This document shows positions 5,716 through 14,325 of a stretch of 64,000 bases of DNA, one piece after another; position 1 is the stretch's first letter, and every line of letters begins with the position of its first letter. The DNA comes from Hymenobacter sp. IS2118 (lineage in GTDB: Bacteria > Bacteroidota > Bacteroidia > Cytophagales > Hymenobacteraceae). Below the pieces are notes generated by a model. That model was not told the DNA's origin. It ran no database searches and saw only the letters and a program-made list of their open reading frames with translations. The DNA lies in assembly GCF_000715495.1 (NCBI RefSeq), contig NZ_JNLX01000072.1, forward strand, positions 1-64,000. The letters are read 5' to 3'. A program made the position numbers and the translations under genes.

Positions 5716-8610
5716 CTACAGCCCGAAGTTGTACACTGCTTTCAGGTAGACGAAAGCACCGTTGATGCCCATTTGCACCGGTGCGTAGGGATATACGTCG
5801 CGATTGGTGGGAAACGGCGAGGGCGAGCCGTAGCGGTTCTGGAAGAATTGCTCAAACGCACCGCGGCTGGCAAAGCCACCGGGCGCTACCCCATTGGAGG
5901 CCGCTTCGTCGAGCGTGTTGGGCCTGACGTTGAGCAGGTTCTGAGCGCCCAGCGTGAGGCCCAGCCCTTTGGTAGCCTGAAAGCTCACCATCAGGTCGGT
6001 CACGGTGCGGGGCCGGAACACGAGCAGGTAGCCGCCAAAATCGTACACCGTGGGGTCCGGCGCCACGTCGAAGTAGCGCACTTCGCCGAAGTAGGTGTTG
6101 CGCAGGCCCACGCCCAGCTTGCCGCGGGTGTAGTTGATGCCGAGCAGGATTTTGCTGGCCGGGTTGCCGGTTTCGATGAGCGAAAGCTGGCGCGGGTCAA
6201 TGTAGTTGGTGGTCGGGTTGTCGTCTTCCTGCAGGCTGCGGAAGTTGGCCGGTATGTTCTGGCGGCGCGTGCGGGTGCTGGTGAAGTTGGCCGCCGCGCT
6301 CAGCGTCAGCTGGCCCTGGCCCAGGGCGTGGCGGTAGTTGGCTACCAGGTCGAGGCCCTGCGTGCGGGTGTCCAGGTCGTTGGTGAAGAACTGGGCCTGG
6401 GTCACGCGGTTGTTGGCCAGTACCTGAGCAAATTCGGGGCTGATGCCGGAGCCCGTGCGCAGCAGGCCCGACAGCGTGATGCGGTCATCGATGTCAATCA
6501 CATAGGCATCGGCGGTGAAGGAAAAGGCCGGGGTGGGCGTGAGCACCAGGCCGCCGCTCACGCTGCGCGAGGTTTCGGGCGTGAGGGTGGGCACCTGGGC
6601 GGCGCGGGTCAGCTCGTCCTGGTTGCTGAAGAGGCCGGAGAATTCAACTCCGGTTACGCCCGGCCGTTGGGTAATCTGGCGGTAGAGCACCTGCTGGAGC
6701 GAAGGCGCCCGGAAACCCGTGTTGAAAGCGCCGCGCAAGGCCAGGAATTTGGCGGCCTGCACGCGGGTAGTGACCTTGTAAATGAATGCCGAGCCGAAGG
6801 TGGAGTAGTTTTCGTAGCGCAGGGCGCCGCTCACCGACCAGCGCTTGGTGATGTCCGCTTCCACGTCGAGGAAGGCGCCCACGTTGGTGCGGTTGCCGGC
6901 CACCACCGACGCTTCGCCGAAGCCGCTGAAGCCCTGGGCCCCCTGCTGCGAGCCCTCTTTGCCTAGGTCGTACTCGGCCTCAGTGCGTTCGTCACCCCGC
7001 AGAATTTCGTAGCGGTCGGCCCGGAACTCGGCGCCGATGGCCACGTTGGTGCCCGCCAGTACTTTATCGAAAAAGCGGTTGGCAGTGGCGTTGGTCACAT
7101 TCTGCAGGAACTGGAAACCCCCGGCGTTATCGAATACCGTGGGCGACGAGGCGCCCAGTGAGGCATTCAGCGTGTTTTCCAGGTCGTAGGTCATCCGGTT
7201 GAAGCCGGTGGTGTTGCTCAGGTCCAAGGTCCAGCGGTTGGGGCCGGGCTGGCCCAGCACCAGGCCCACAGTGCCCGCGCCGTCGTTAATGCGGGTGTTC
7301 ACCTGCGGCTCGTAGCCCAGCGGAAACAGGCTTTCTACGATATTCGGCGCCTGCGTAGCCGGCAGTACCCACAGCGTGGAGGCCTGGCCGCGGCGGAAGT
7401 TGTAGCCCCCAAATCCGTACAAGGCCAGCTTGTCAGAAATTTCCACGCGGGCATTTACCAGGCCGCGCAGGTTGCGCACCTCTGCTTCGCCGTTGCGTTG
7501 CACAAAGTCGTCGTAGGTTTTGCCGGCCGCAGCCAGCGCAGCCCGTTCGGCGGCCGGGTTGTTGGCCACAAACACGGGGCTCACCAGTGGGTCGCGCGAA
7601 TAGCTGCGGGTGGTGCGGCCGCGGTAGTCGGCGTCGGCCGTCACGTTCAAAAAGCCCTTCTGGCCCAGCCGGAAGCCCTTATTTATGCCCAGCAGGGTGG
7701 CCAGGCCGTCGCCTTCGGTGGTGAGGCCGGAATTGAGCAGCACGCTGCCTTCGCTGTCGCTGTTTTTCAGGTTAATGTTCATCACACCGGCAATGGCGTC
7801 GGAGCCGTACTGGGCCGCTGCCCCGTCGCGCAGTACTTCTATCCGTTCCACGCCCAGGCTGGGCAGGGTGTTCAGGTCGGTGCCCACGCTGCCCAAGCCC
7901 CGGTTGCTGAGTAGGTTCACCAAGGCTGTAGTGTGACGGCGCTTGCCATTCACCAGCACCAGCATCTGGTCGGAGCCCAGGCCGCGCAGGCTGGAGGGGT
8001 CCACGTGGTCGGAGCCGCCGGCAGCCAGCTGCCGGGTCGAGTTGAAGGCTGGAACGGTGTAGTGCAGCAGCTGGGTAAGGTCGGTCTGGGGAGCGGTGCG
8101 CACCAGCGTGGCCACATCCACCACGTCCACCGGTACCGCCGATTCAAGGGCGGTGCGGTCATCGCGGCGGGTACCTACGGCTACCGTTTCGGGATTGAGC
8201 GTCACGGTGAGGGCCGTCGATTCATCGGCCTTCAAAAACACGTTGGTAATGGTTTGGGGGCGGTAGCCGGGCTGCCGCACCTGCACAATGTATGGGCCGC
8301 CGGGCACCAGGCCCGTCACTACAAAGCGGCCCGTGAGGTCGGTTGCCGATGTTCGGGTGGTGCCGGTGGCCAGGTAAATAACGGTGACGGAGGCGCCGTA
8401 CACTACCGTGGCCGCAGTGCCGGATAGCGCGGCGCCGGTGGTGAGGGCCTGGGCGGCCACTACCTGTCCGCTCAGGTTAGTGCCGGAAAAGGCTCCCGTT
8501 GGGGCTGCCGATGGTGCGGAAGGTGTTTGGGCAACAAGAGGAGCAGTAAGTGCCAGTTCAGTGCCTAGCAAAATGCCTAGCAATTGGCAGCAACGGGTAA
8601 AATGCATCAT
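5716..8610 (-). CDS. TonB-dependent outer membrane receptor
   Basis: The protein of about 964 residues has a signal peptide ending near APLVAQ. Next come a carboxypeptidase-regulatory-like beta-sandwich (TDLTGRFVVTGLVPGGPYIVQ and following), a plug domain (QTDLTQLLHYTVPAF, then GLGSDQMLVLVNGKRRH, then IERIEVLRDGAAAQYGSDAIAG) and a long 22-strand-type barrel. It ends in an aromatic residue pair typical of outer membrane barrels (YNFGL). It would import an unknown ligand with TonB-ExbBD energy. No SusD-like partner is adjacent, so a glycan role is not supported. Start: two adjacent Met codons at 8610 and 8607; a longer frame to 8640 only adds residues before the signal peptide. Confidence 0.92.
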   Translation of the reverse strand: MMHFTRCCQLLGILLGTELALTAPLVAQTPSAPSAAPTGAFSGTNLSGQVVAAQALTTGAALSGTAATVVYGASVTVIYLATGTTRTSATDLTGRFVVTGLVPGGPYIVQVRQPGYRPQTITNVFLKADESTALTVTLNPETVAVGTRRDDRTALESAVPVDVVDVATLVRTAPQTDLTQLLHYTVPAFNSTRQLAAGGSDHVDPSSLRGLGSDQMLVLVNGKRRHTTALVNLLSNRGLGSVGTDLNTLPSLGVERIEVLRDGAAAQYGSDAIAGVMNINLKNSDSEGSVLLNSGLTTEGDGLATLLGINKGFRLGQKGFLNVTADADYRGRTTRSYSRDPLVSPVFVANNPAAERAALAAAGKTYDDFVQRNGEAEVRNLRGLVNARVEISDKLALYGFGGYNFRRGQASTLWVLPATQAPNIVESLFPLGYEPQVNTRINDGAGTVGLVLGQPGPNRWTLDLSNTTGFNRMTYDLENTLNASLGASSPTVFDNAGGFQFLQNVTNATANRFFDKVLAGTNVAIGAEFRADRYEILRGDERTEAEYDLGKEGSQQGAQGFSGFGEASVVAGNRTNVGAFLDVEADITKRWSVSGALRYENYSTFGSAFIYKVTTRVQAAKFLALRGAFNTGFRAPSLQQVLYRQITQRPGVTGVEFSGLFSNQDELTRAAQVPTLTPETSRSVSGGLVLTPTPAFSFTADAYVIDIDDRITLSGLLRTGSGISPEFAQVLANNRVTQAQFFTNDLDTRTQGLDLVANYRHALGQGQLTLSAAANFTSTRTRRQNIPANFRSLQEDDNPTTNYIDPRQLSLIETGNPASKILLGINYTRGKLGVGLRNTYFGEVRYFDVAPDPTVYDFGGYLLVFRPRTVTDLMVSFQATKGLGLTLGAQNLLNVRPNTLDEAASNGVAPGGFASRGAFEQFFQNRYGSPSPFPTNRDVYPYAPVQMGINGAFVYLKAVYNFGL

Positions 8611-8933
8611 ATAAAGAATTCGTGGACGTTGTTTGGGCAAGCTTTAATCAATCACCCTGAAAAATGTTTTGATGAGGGACATGCTCAGGCAGTCACAACG
8701 GATAATACAATAAGCAAATGCCGAGAGTTAGAGTCTTGTATAATTAAAATTCCCAAAATGGGACAAGTAAAGAGCTTTAAATAATGTTTGTAAAGTTCTT
8801 GATGTCAATAACATATTAATTATTTTATTTTTAAATTTCTATAAATGAGAAAATTTTTCTGAAAAAAAACCAACATTTTCAATCGGAGTGAGTTTAGCCA
8901 ATCATAATTCATATGATTTTAATTCAGTTTTTT
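8611..8933. promoter_or_regulatory. AT-rich divergent promoter region
   Basis: A strongly AT-rich spacer separates the leftward receptor gene from the rightward CHRD lipoprotein. It must hold both promoters. I do not see a TAnnTTTG box with a correctly spaced TTG clear enough to name. Confidence 0.4.
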
Positions 8934-9386
8934 ATGAAAAGTCAGTACGCCTACTCGGCCCTAGCTCTATGCACAATCTTGACGTCGTGCAGCGATAAAG
9001 AGGAGACCAAGCCCGCTACTCCTACCACCACCGAGTTGTCGGCCGTTATCAACGCGTCACAACAAACTGATGTGAACGGCCCGGCTCCGACCAATTCGAC
9101 CGCTACCGGCACATTCGCAGGTACCTACACCAGCCTCAATCGGCAGCTTTCCTACACTGTTGTCTATCAGGGAATGACTCCGACTATTGCCCACATTCAT
9201 ACCGGCGCGCCGGGCGTATCCGGGCCAGTAGCCATCCCTTTTGCCAACCTGGCCTCACCCATCACGGGCACCGTCACGCTGACTATCGAGCAGGCTGATA
9301 ACCTCGTGAATAACAGAATGTATGTCAACCTGCACTCTTCTGCTTTTCCAAACGGCGAAATTCGCGGTAACATCAGCAAGAAGTAA
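8934..9386 (+). CDS. CHRD domain lipoprotein
   Basis: The 150-residue protein has a lipobox ending at Cys19 (TILTSC), a Thr/Pro-rich linker and a CHRD domain at about 35-147. The domain shows the typical ATGTFAGTYTSLNRQLSYTV start, the AHIHTGAPGVSGPVAI core and the YVNLHSSAFPNGEIRGNI end. CHRD domains were named from chordin and occur in many bacterial secreted proteins of unknown function. Met at 8934 puts the signal peptide at the N-terminus; the upstream Met at 8913 adds seven residues. A strong terminator follows, so it is monocistronic. Confidence 0.85.
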   Translation: MKSQYAYSALALCTILTSCSDKEETKPATPTTTELSAVINASQQTDVNGPAPTNSTATGTFAGTYTSLNRQLSYTVVYQGMTPTIAHIHTGAPGVSGPVAIPFANLASPITGTVTLTIEQADNLVNNRMYVNLHSSAFPNGEIRGNISKK

Positions 9387-9449
9387 GACATTTCAAGCGC
9401 CAAAGCGCGGCACTCAGCTGCTCCCTTCTGATGCTTCGGCTTTGGTAGC

Positions 9450-9485
9450 CAGAACGACTCGTTGCGCGTGCAACGAGTCGTTCTG
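9450..9485 (+). terminator. hairpin terminator after the CHRD gene
   Basis: CAGAACGACTCGTTGC (9450-9465) and its exact complement (9470-9485) form a 16-bp stem with a four-base GCGT loop, followed by CGTTTT. It lies 63 bp after the CHRD stop. Confidence 0.75.
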
Positions 9486-9494
9486 CGTTTTGGC

Positions 9495-9504
9495 CACGGC
9501 CACC
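9495..9504 (+). repeat. 10-bp target site duplication, left copy
   Basis: CACGGCCACC abuts the left terminal repeat of the ISAs1-family element. The identical ten bases abut the right terminal repeat at 10675-10684. Confidence 0.85.
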
Positions 9505-10674
9505 CAGATTAACCGCGCTATGCAGCGGGGGTACATAGGGCGGCGAGTAGCCGCTCCAAAAAGGGCTCATCCCAAGCCAATCGCTTGCGTTTGTTCTTGA
9601 TACTACGCTTGGTGGGGTCTTGTTTGAGTAGGTTCAGGGCCATTTTACGCACCAGCGTCAAGTTTTGGGCGGCCTGTTGGGCCCGTAGGTGGTGGTCGTC
9701 TTCGCCGAAGGTGACATCGAGTTGCCAGTGCAGCGCGTTTTCAATGGCCCAGTGCCCGCGCACGAAGCCATCGGCCTGCGCGGGGGTGAGCCCCGCCCGG
9801 CTGCTGAGATAATACCGCTGATAGCAAACCGGCGCACAAGCAGTTGGTTGACTTGTCGTTTGCACCCGGATAAGCGTGGCCAGCCCCGGCCAGCGCCCGG
9901 CCTCATCCACCCAGCGCAAATCGGTCTGCGTCCAGACCTGGTAGTGGAGCGGGGTGCGGTCGGCGGCGTAGGCCCAGCGGGTAAAGGCTTGGGCTTCGGG
10001 CAGTTTCAACAGGCCACGTTCGGCCTCGGCCAGTAAAGTGGGCTGGTTGGCCTTCAGACCCAAGAGGTAATCGCCGCCCTGGGCAACAATCTGCTGGGCA
10101 ACCGCTGGTTGGCAGCTGAGGGCATCCAGGCTCACCAGCGCTCCGCGCAGGTCGAGCAGCGCCAGCAAATCGGGCACAGCCCCCAATTCCTGTCCCTTCC
10201 CTTGCCCGGTCACCTGCGCCAGGCTCAGCCCGCTGGCACTGGCCACGGCCGACACCACGTGCAGGGGCTTCTGGCCACTGCCGCGCAGCGTTTTACCATC
10301 AATGCAGATGTGGTTGGCCTCCTCGGCGGGCAGCACTTCCTGCATCCAGGCCATAAAACAGGCGTTGAAGCGGGCCACGTCCAGTCGCTCAAAGACCCGG
10401 CGATAGGTGTCCACGGCGGGCGGGCCGTGGGGCAGGGCCAGGTAACGGCGCAGCAAGGCGTACTTCTGCTGGCCAAAAAGGGTAATCTCCTCGAAATCAT
10501 CGGCCCCGCAAAGGGTAGCCAACACGCTGATGGCCAAAATATCAACCAGGTAATGGCGGAAATTCTTGTTCTGACGACGGAATTCGGGCAGGGCAGCCAG
10601 GTGAGTTTGCAGGGACATCGGCGCATGAGAAATGAGCCGTAAATTTACCCCCGCCACATAGTGCGGTTAATCTG
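9505..10674 (-). mobile_element. complete ISAs1-family insertion sequence, 1170 bp
   Basis: Terminal inverted repeats of 32 bp match at 28 positions. The left end (9505-9536) begins CAGATTAACCGCGCTATG and the right end (10643-10674) reads inward CAGATTAACCGCACTATG. Both run on to GCGGGGGTA. A single full-length transposase is read leftward. Ten-base direct repeats (CACGGCCACC) flank the element exactly, within the 8-10 bp typical of ISAs1. The intact frame and perfect duplication point to a recent insertion into the spacer between the CHRD gene and hemW. Confidence 0.9.
9518..10618 (-). CDS. ISAs1-family transposase (DDE)
   Basis: The 366-residue transposase has an N-terminal DUF4338/H-repeat-associated-type domain (HYLVDILAISVLATLCGADD). 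The DDE catalytic core follows, with D107 in HICIDGKTLRG, D165 in LVSLDALSCQ and E293 in the family signature RGHWAIENALHWQLDV. YLLGLKANQ (184-192) is also diagnostic. Full length and all catalytic residues are present, so it should be active. ATG 10618 matches the family start; the upstream Met at 10657 would lie in the terminal repeat. It ends inside the left inverted repeat, as is common for compact IS elements. Confidence 0.93.
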   Translation of the reverse strand: MSLQTHLAALPEFRRQNKNFRHYLVDILAISVLATLCGADDFEEITLFGQQKYALLRRYLALPHGPPAVDTYRRVFERLDVARFNACFMAWMQEVLPAEEANHICIDGKTLRGSGQKPLHVVSAVASASGLSLAQVTGQGKGQELGAVPDLLALLDLRGALVSLDALSCQPAVAQQIVAQGGDYLLGLKANQPTLLAEAERGLLKLPEAQAFTRWAYAADRTPLHYQVWTQTDLRWVDEAGRWPGLATLIRVQTTSQPTACAPVCYQRYYLSSRAGLTPAQADGFVRGHWAIENALHWQLDVTFGEDDHHLRAQQAAQNLTLVRKMALNLLKQDPTKRSIKNKRKRLAWDEPFLERLLAALCTPAA

Positions 10675-10684
10675 CACGGCCACC
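10675..10684 (+). repeat. 10-bp target site duplication, right copy
   Basis: CACGGCCACC, identical to 9495-9504, directly outside the right terminal inverted repeat. Confidence 0.85.
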
Positions 10685-10714
10685 CTTGCCCGTGAGAGAG
10701 CGTGCCATAGCACT

Positions 10715-10722
10715 TACCTTTG
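10715..10722 (+). promoter_or_regulatory. candidate -7 box for hemW
   Basis: TACCTTTG matches the Bacteroidota -7 consensus TAnnTTTG exactly and lies 79 bp before the hemW ATG. No TTG is found at the expected 19-21 bp upstream; the nearest is 26 bp away, just past the IS target duplication. The insertion may have altered this promoter. Confidence 0.4.
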
Positions 10723-10800
10723 ATGCCGACTCGGCAATTGGGAAAATTAGCTTTCCCGGACTGTTTGCTTGAGGTAATTCCATTTTTTGTGGGCGCTTTT

Positions 10801-11937
10801 ATGGCTGGTCTTTACCTTCATATTCCCTTTTGCAAGCAGGCGTGCCACTACTGCGACTTCCACTTCAGCACCTCGCTGGGGCTAAAAACCCGTTTGGTCG
10901 ATGCCATCGTGCGGGAAATGGAGCTGCGCCGCGACTACCTGGGCGCCGGGGCGGCGCTGGAAACCATCTATTTTGGCGGCGGCACGCCATCGCTGCTCAC
11001 GGCCCCGGAGCTGGACCAGATTTTTGACGCTATCAACCGCCATTTCACGGTGCTGCCCCAGGCCGAAATCACCCTCGAAGCCAACCCCGACGACCTCAGT
11101 GCCGCCAAGCTGCAGGAACTGCGGCAGGCCGGCGTCAACCGCCTCAGCATCGGCCTGCAAAGCTTTTATGAGCCGCACCTGCGGATGATGAACCGCGCCC
11201 ACACCGCCGAGGAATCAACCACGGCCGTGCGCCGCGCCCAGGACGCGGGCTTCGAAAACCTGTCCATTGACCTTATTTACGGCGTGCCCGCGCCCGGCCA
11301 CCACATCTGGGAAGCCGACCTGGCCAACGCCTTTGCGCTGGGCGTGCCGCACGTGTCGGCCTACGCCCTCACTATTGAGCCCGGTACGGCCTTCGGCCAC
11401 CGCCTGCAAAAGGGCACCTTCCGGGCCGCACCCGATGAGTTTGTGGCCACGCAGTTTGAGATGCTGCTGGCGGCCATGCGCGCCCACGGCTACGAGCAGT
11501 ACGAAATCAGCAACTTCTGCCAGTCCGGCCGCGAGAGCCGGCACAACGGCAACTACTGGCGCGGCGTGCCCTACCTGGGCCTGGGCCCCAGCGCCCACAG
11601 CTACGACGGCCGCAACCGCCAGTCTACCCTGGCCAACAACCCGCAGTACGTGGCCGCCGTGCTTGAGCGCGGCGAGGTGCCCGTGACCCTGGACGTCCTC
11701 ACCGCCACCGACCGCGCCAACGAGTACCTGCTCACCACCCTGCGCACCGCGCGCGGCTGCGACCTGGCCCACCTGCGCGACTACCTCGGCCTCGACCTGC
11801 TGACCACGCGCCCCGCCTACCTGGCCGAGCTGCAGGCCAACGGCTGGGCCCGCCTCACCGGCGAAGTCCTGACCCTGACCGACGCCGGCAAGCTCCTGGC
11901 CGACCACATTACCCTGGAATTGTTTGTAGCAGATTGA
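10801..11937 (+). CDS. hemW: radical SAM heme chaperone HemW
   Basis: The 378-residue protein begins with the HemW-type radical SAM motif HIPFCKQACHYCDF (Cys11, Cys15, Cys18, binding a 4Fe-4S cluster). The SAM-binding GGGTPSLL and the QSF, DLIYGVP and GLGPSAHSY blocks of the family follow, then the C-terminal HemW domain. HemW resembles oxygen-independent coproporphyrinogen oxidase but binds heme and delivers it to respiratory enzymes; it lacks the extra cysteine of true HemN. ATG 10801 starts eight residues before HIPFC, as in homologues. An IS element lies 127 bp upstream of the start. Confidence 0.9.
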   Translation: MAGLYLHIPFCKQACHYCDFHFSTSLGLKTRLVDAIVREMELRRDYLGAGAALETIYFGGGTPSLLTAPELDQIFDAINRHFTVLPQAEITLEANPDDLSAAKLQELRQAGVNRLSIGLQSFYEPHLRMMNRAHTAEESTTAVRRAQDAGFENLSIDLIYGVPAPGHHIWEADLANAFALGVPHVSAYALTIEPGTAFGHRLQKGTFRAAPDEFVATQFEMLLAAMRAHGYEQYEISNFCQSGRESRHNGNYWRGVPYLGLGPSAHSYDGRNRQSTLANNPQYVAAVLERGEVPVTLDVLTATDRANEYLLTTLRTARGCDLAHLRDYLGLDLLTTRPAYLAELQANGWARLTGEVLTLTDAGKLLADHITLELFVAD

Positions 11938-11947
11938 AGCGGATTTC

Positions 11948-12105
11948 AACGGATGAAACAGATTTTTGTGGTTCCAGCTCCTAAGCTGCGCCATTTTTTT
12001 GTTTGAACGCAATTGAGAAATGCGGGAGTAAAATTTTTACAAATGGTATATTACGGCACTACCGAAGCCGCAGTGCGGAACCACAAATAATCTGTTTCAT
12101 TCGTT
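11948..12105. repeat. inverted repeat of the GGAACCACAAA/CTGTTTCAT type
   Basis: The arm at 11948-11975 (AACGGATGAAACAGATTTTT then GTGGTTCC) is the near-perfect complement of 12077-12105, with one mismatch and one extra base. About 100 bp, including a second small dyad, lie between. It fills the spacer between hemW and the next gene. The wording matches a dispersed spacer motif I associate with Cytophagales genomes, which is memory rather than a search result. Confidence 0.7.
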
Positions 12106-12121
12106 AAAATCTGTTAAATCT

Positions 12122-12556
12122 GTGGTCAAGTTACTGAGCGACAGCATTGCCGACGATGCCGACTTCTTCGTGGAGCAAATTCACCTCGTGGCCATCGTTT
12201 TCGACAACACCGACGACGTGACCGTGTGGGCCACCACGTTTTTCGACAACGACAGCCACTTTTTTCACCTCGCCCTGCCCTTTAAGTCGCTGGACGTGCT
12301 GCTGGGCCTGGCCCACACCCGCGCCGCCGACCTGCAGGAGGAAGTCGCCGAAGCCCTGGCCGCCGCCGAGTGGCCCGCCCTGCTCGAATACAACGCCGAC
12401 GACAAACCGCCCGTGCCGCTGCCCAGCGTTGCCCTCAAACTATCCGTGACCTACCCCGCCACCGAGGACGACGAAAGCGGCGACGAAGAACCCGACGACC
12501 CCCAGCCCCACAACATCTTCTACCTCGAAGGTGTGTTTGTACGGCTCGATACCTGA
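12122..12556 (+). CDS. hypothetical acidic protein, 144 aa
   Basis: The frame starts with GTG at 12122 and encodes a soluble, very acidic protein. The C-terminal region contains a DDESGDEEPDDPQ stretch and ends with IFYLEGVFVRLDT. No signal peptide, membrane helix or catalytic motif is seen. Codon use is like the neighbours. The upstream flank is the inverted repeat element, so the true start could be slightly downstream. Family unknown to me. Confidence 0.65.
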   Translation: MVKLLSDSIADDADFFVEQIHLVAIVFDNTDDVTVWATTFFDNDSHFFHLALPFKSLDVLLGLAHTRAADLQEEVAEALAAAEWPALLEYNADDKPPVPLPSVALKLSVTYPATEDDESGDEEPDDPQPHNIFYLEGVFVRLDT

Positions 12557-12604
12557 AAGGCCGCGTAATGCTGCCGGCCCGTCCGTGGTCTTGAAAACGT
12601 AAAA

Positions 12605-13282
12605 ATGGAGGTTGCGCCGCCCGTCTTTTATCTCATTTCCGGGCTGGGGGCCGACGAGCGGGTGTTTCAGTTCCTGCGCCTGCGGGGCGAGGTACACGTG
12701 CTGCGCTGGCTGCCGCCCCAGCACCCGCGCGAGCCGCTGCCGCACTACGCCGCCCGCCTTGCGGCGGTCGTGCCCGTGGCGCAGGCCTGCTGGCTGGTGG
12801 GCGTTTCTTTCGGGGGCGTGCTGGCTCTGGAAGTAGCGCAGTTGCGGCCATTGGCCCGTGTGGTGCTGGTGTCCAGCTTCGCGGGGCCCGCCGAGCTGCC
12901 GTGGGTGGCGGGCCTGGCGCGGGCCACCGGCCTGCACCACTTGCTGCCGCCCCAGCTGTTGCCGCGCCTGCCACGGCTAGCGCAATGGTTTTTTGGGGTA
13001 AAAAACGGCAGCGAATACCAGCTGCTCCGGCAGATTCTGCAGGATACCGACCCGAATTTCACGCGCTGGGCCATCGCCCGGTTGGTGCAGTGGCTGGGCC
13101 GGGCCCAAACGCCCGTGGTTCGCATTCACGGCACTTCCGACCGGCTGCTGCCCAAAGGGGCCGCCCGCAGCCAGTACCGGCTGCCAGGCGGTCATCTCAT
13201 CATCGTGAGCCGCGCCGCCGAAATCAGCCGCATTCTCAATCAACTGTCTGCTGCCGAAGCCGCCCCTGCGGAGTCAACGTAA
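12605..13282 (+). CDS. alpha/beta hydrolase
   Basis: The 225-residue protein has a compact alpha/beta-hydrolase fold with a complete triad. The nucleophile Ser68 is in the elbow GVSFGG (66-71), the acid Asp179 in RIHGTSDRLLP and His197 in PGGHLII. The oxyanion region is FYLISGLGADERVF near the N-terminus. The substrate cannot be told from sequence; esterase or thioesterase activity is possible. It lies 48 bp after the hypothetical acidic protein and may share its transcript. Confidence 0.85.
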   Translation: MEVAPPVFYLISGLGADERVFQFLRLRGEVHVLRWLPPQHPREPLPHYAARLAAVVPVAQACWLVGVSFGGVLALEVAQLRPLARVVLVSSFAGPAELPWVAGLARATGLHHLLPPQLLPRLPRLAQWFFGVKNGSEYQLLRQILQDTDPNFTRWAIARLVQWLGRAQTPVVRIHGTSDRLLPKGAARSQYRLPGGHLIIVSRAAEISRILNQLSAAEAAPAEST

Positions 13283-13365
13283 TTCTGAGGTTATTGCAAC
13301 AAGTCGTTATTCGCGCATGAATCCCTCTTCCAGGAGACGAACGTCTTCAACAATTCCCGTAGTTG

Positions 13366-13412
13366 GCTCCCCTCTCCCGGAGGGGAGGGGCTGGGGGTGG
13401 GGTCCCACGCAT
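13366..13412 (+). repeat. pyrimidine/purine palindromic spacer motif
   Basis: CTCCCCTCTCCCGGAGGGGA followed by GGGGCTGGGGGTGGGG forms a self-complementary spacer motif. It resembles a motif I associate with intergenic DNA of several bacteria. It sits just before the cyclase-family gene. No role is assigned. Confidence 0.4.
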
Positions 13413-13435
13413 CGCATCATCAACCCCCGCTACCC

Positions 13436-14215
13436 ATGCTTCCCACTTACCCGTACGCCGGCCGCACCTACGCCTTCGACCCCGCCGCTCCCATCGATAT
13501 TTCCCTGCCCCTGGCCCCCGGTTCCAACCAGGTGAACTGCTTCTGGGCCGAGCCCGTGCAGTTCGACACCATTCGGGTGGGCAGCTTTGTGGGCAGCGTG
13601 GCGCTGGGCGGCAGCACCAACTACCAGCGCGTGCACCTCACGCCCCATGGCAACGGCACCCACACCGAGTGCTACGGCCACATCTCGCCCGACCCGGCCG
13701 CCACCCTCAACCAGTGCCTGCGCCGCTTCCTGTTTGTGGCCCGGCTGGTGAGCGTGGCCCCCGTGCCCCAGCCCAACGGCGACCTTGTGGTGATGCTGGC
13801 CGACGTGCAAGCCGCCCTGGCCCTGCAGCCCGACCGCACCCTGCCCGAAGCCCTGGTGCTGCGCACCCTGCCCAACGACCCCGCCAAGCGCACCCGCCAG
13901 TACTCCGGTACCAATCCCACCTACATCGAGCCCGCGCTGGCGCATTTTCTGGTGGAGCATGGCGTGGAACATTTCCTCCTCGACCTGCCCAGCGTGGACC
14001 GCGAAGAGGACGCCGGCCAGCTCCTGGCCCACCACGCCTTCTGGACTTACCCCGCCGCTCCCCGCTGCAGCGCCACCATCACCGAGCTGATTTTTGTGCC
14101 CGATGCAGCGCCGGATGGGTTGTACCTTCTTAATATCCAGGTCACTAGTCTTGAGCTGGATGCAAGCCCTAGCAAGCCGGTGCTCTACCGTCTGGAAGAA
14201 CTGCCTCCCGCTTAA
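13436..14215 (+). CDS. cyclase family protein (kynurenine formamidase-like metal hydrolase)
   Basis: The 259-residue protein belongs to the cyclase / arylformamidase superfamily. The metal-binding motif reads HGNGTHTECYGH (71-82), that is H71, H76, E78 and H82, where the canonical motif is HxGTHxDxPxH. The Asp is replaced by Glu and the Pro is missing, so substrate and metal geometry may differ from true kynurenine formamidase. A late HFLLDLPSVDREED block and YPAAPRCSATITEL complete the fold. No tryptophan-catabolism genes are adjacent. ATG 13436 begins just before the conserved core. Confidence 0.8.
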   Translation: MLPTYPYAGRTYAFDPAAPIDISLPLAPGSNQVNCFWAEPVQFDTIRVGSFVGSVALGGSTNYQRVHLTPHGNGTHTECYGHISPDPAATLNQCLRRFLFVARLVSVAPVPQPNGDLVVMLADVQAALALQPDRTLPEALVLRTLPNDPAKRTRQYSGTNPTYIEPALAHFLVEHGVEHFLLDLPSVDREEDAGQLLAHHAFWTYPAAPRCSATITELIFVPDAAPDGLYLLNIQVTSLELDASPSKPVLYRLEELPPA

Positions 14216-14272
14216 CCTGCAGATGGGACATGCCCCTGCATACTACAAAGTACGCATGCCGAGCCACAACGC

Positions 14273-14306
14273 AAAAAGGGCAGCTTCGTGAGAAGCAGCC
14301 CTTTTC
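14273..14306. terminator. bidirectional terminator
   Basis: AAAAGGGC then GCTTC, a GTGA loop, GAAGC then GCCCTTTT form a strong hairpin with A and T tracts on both sides. It lies between the convergent cyclase gene and rpmA and can stop both. Confidence 0.8.
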
Positions 14307-14325
14307 TATATCAGCCTAACAGCAA

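Noticed and set aside
12977..13243. Minus-strand frame inside the alpha/beta hydrolase
   Set aside because: It overlaps a gene with a complete catalytic triad and encodes no recognisable motif.
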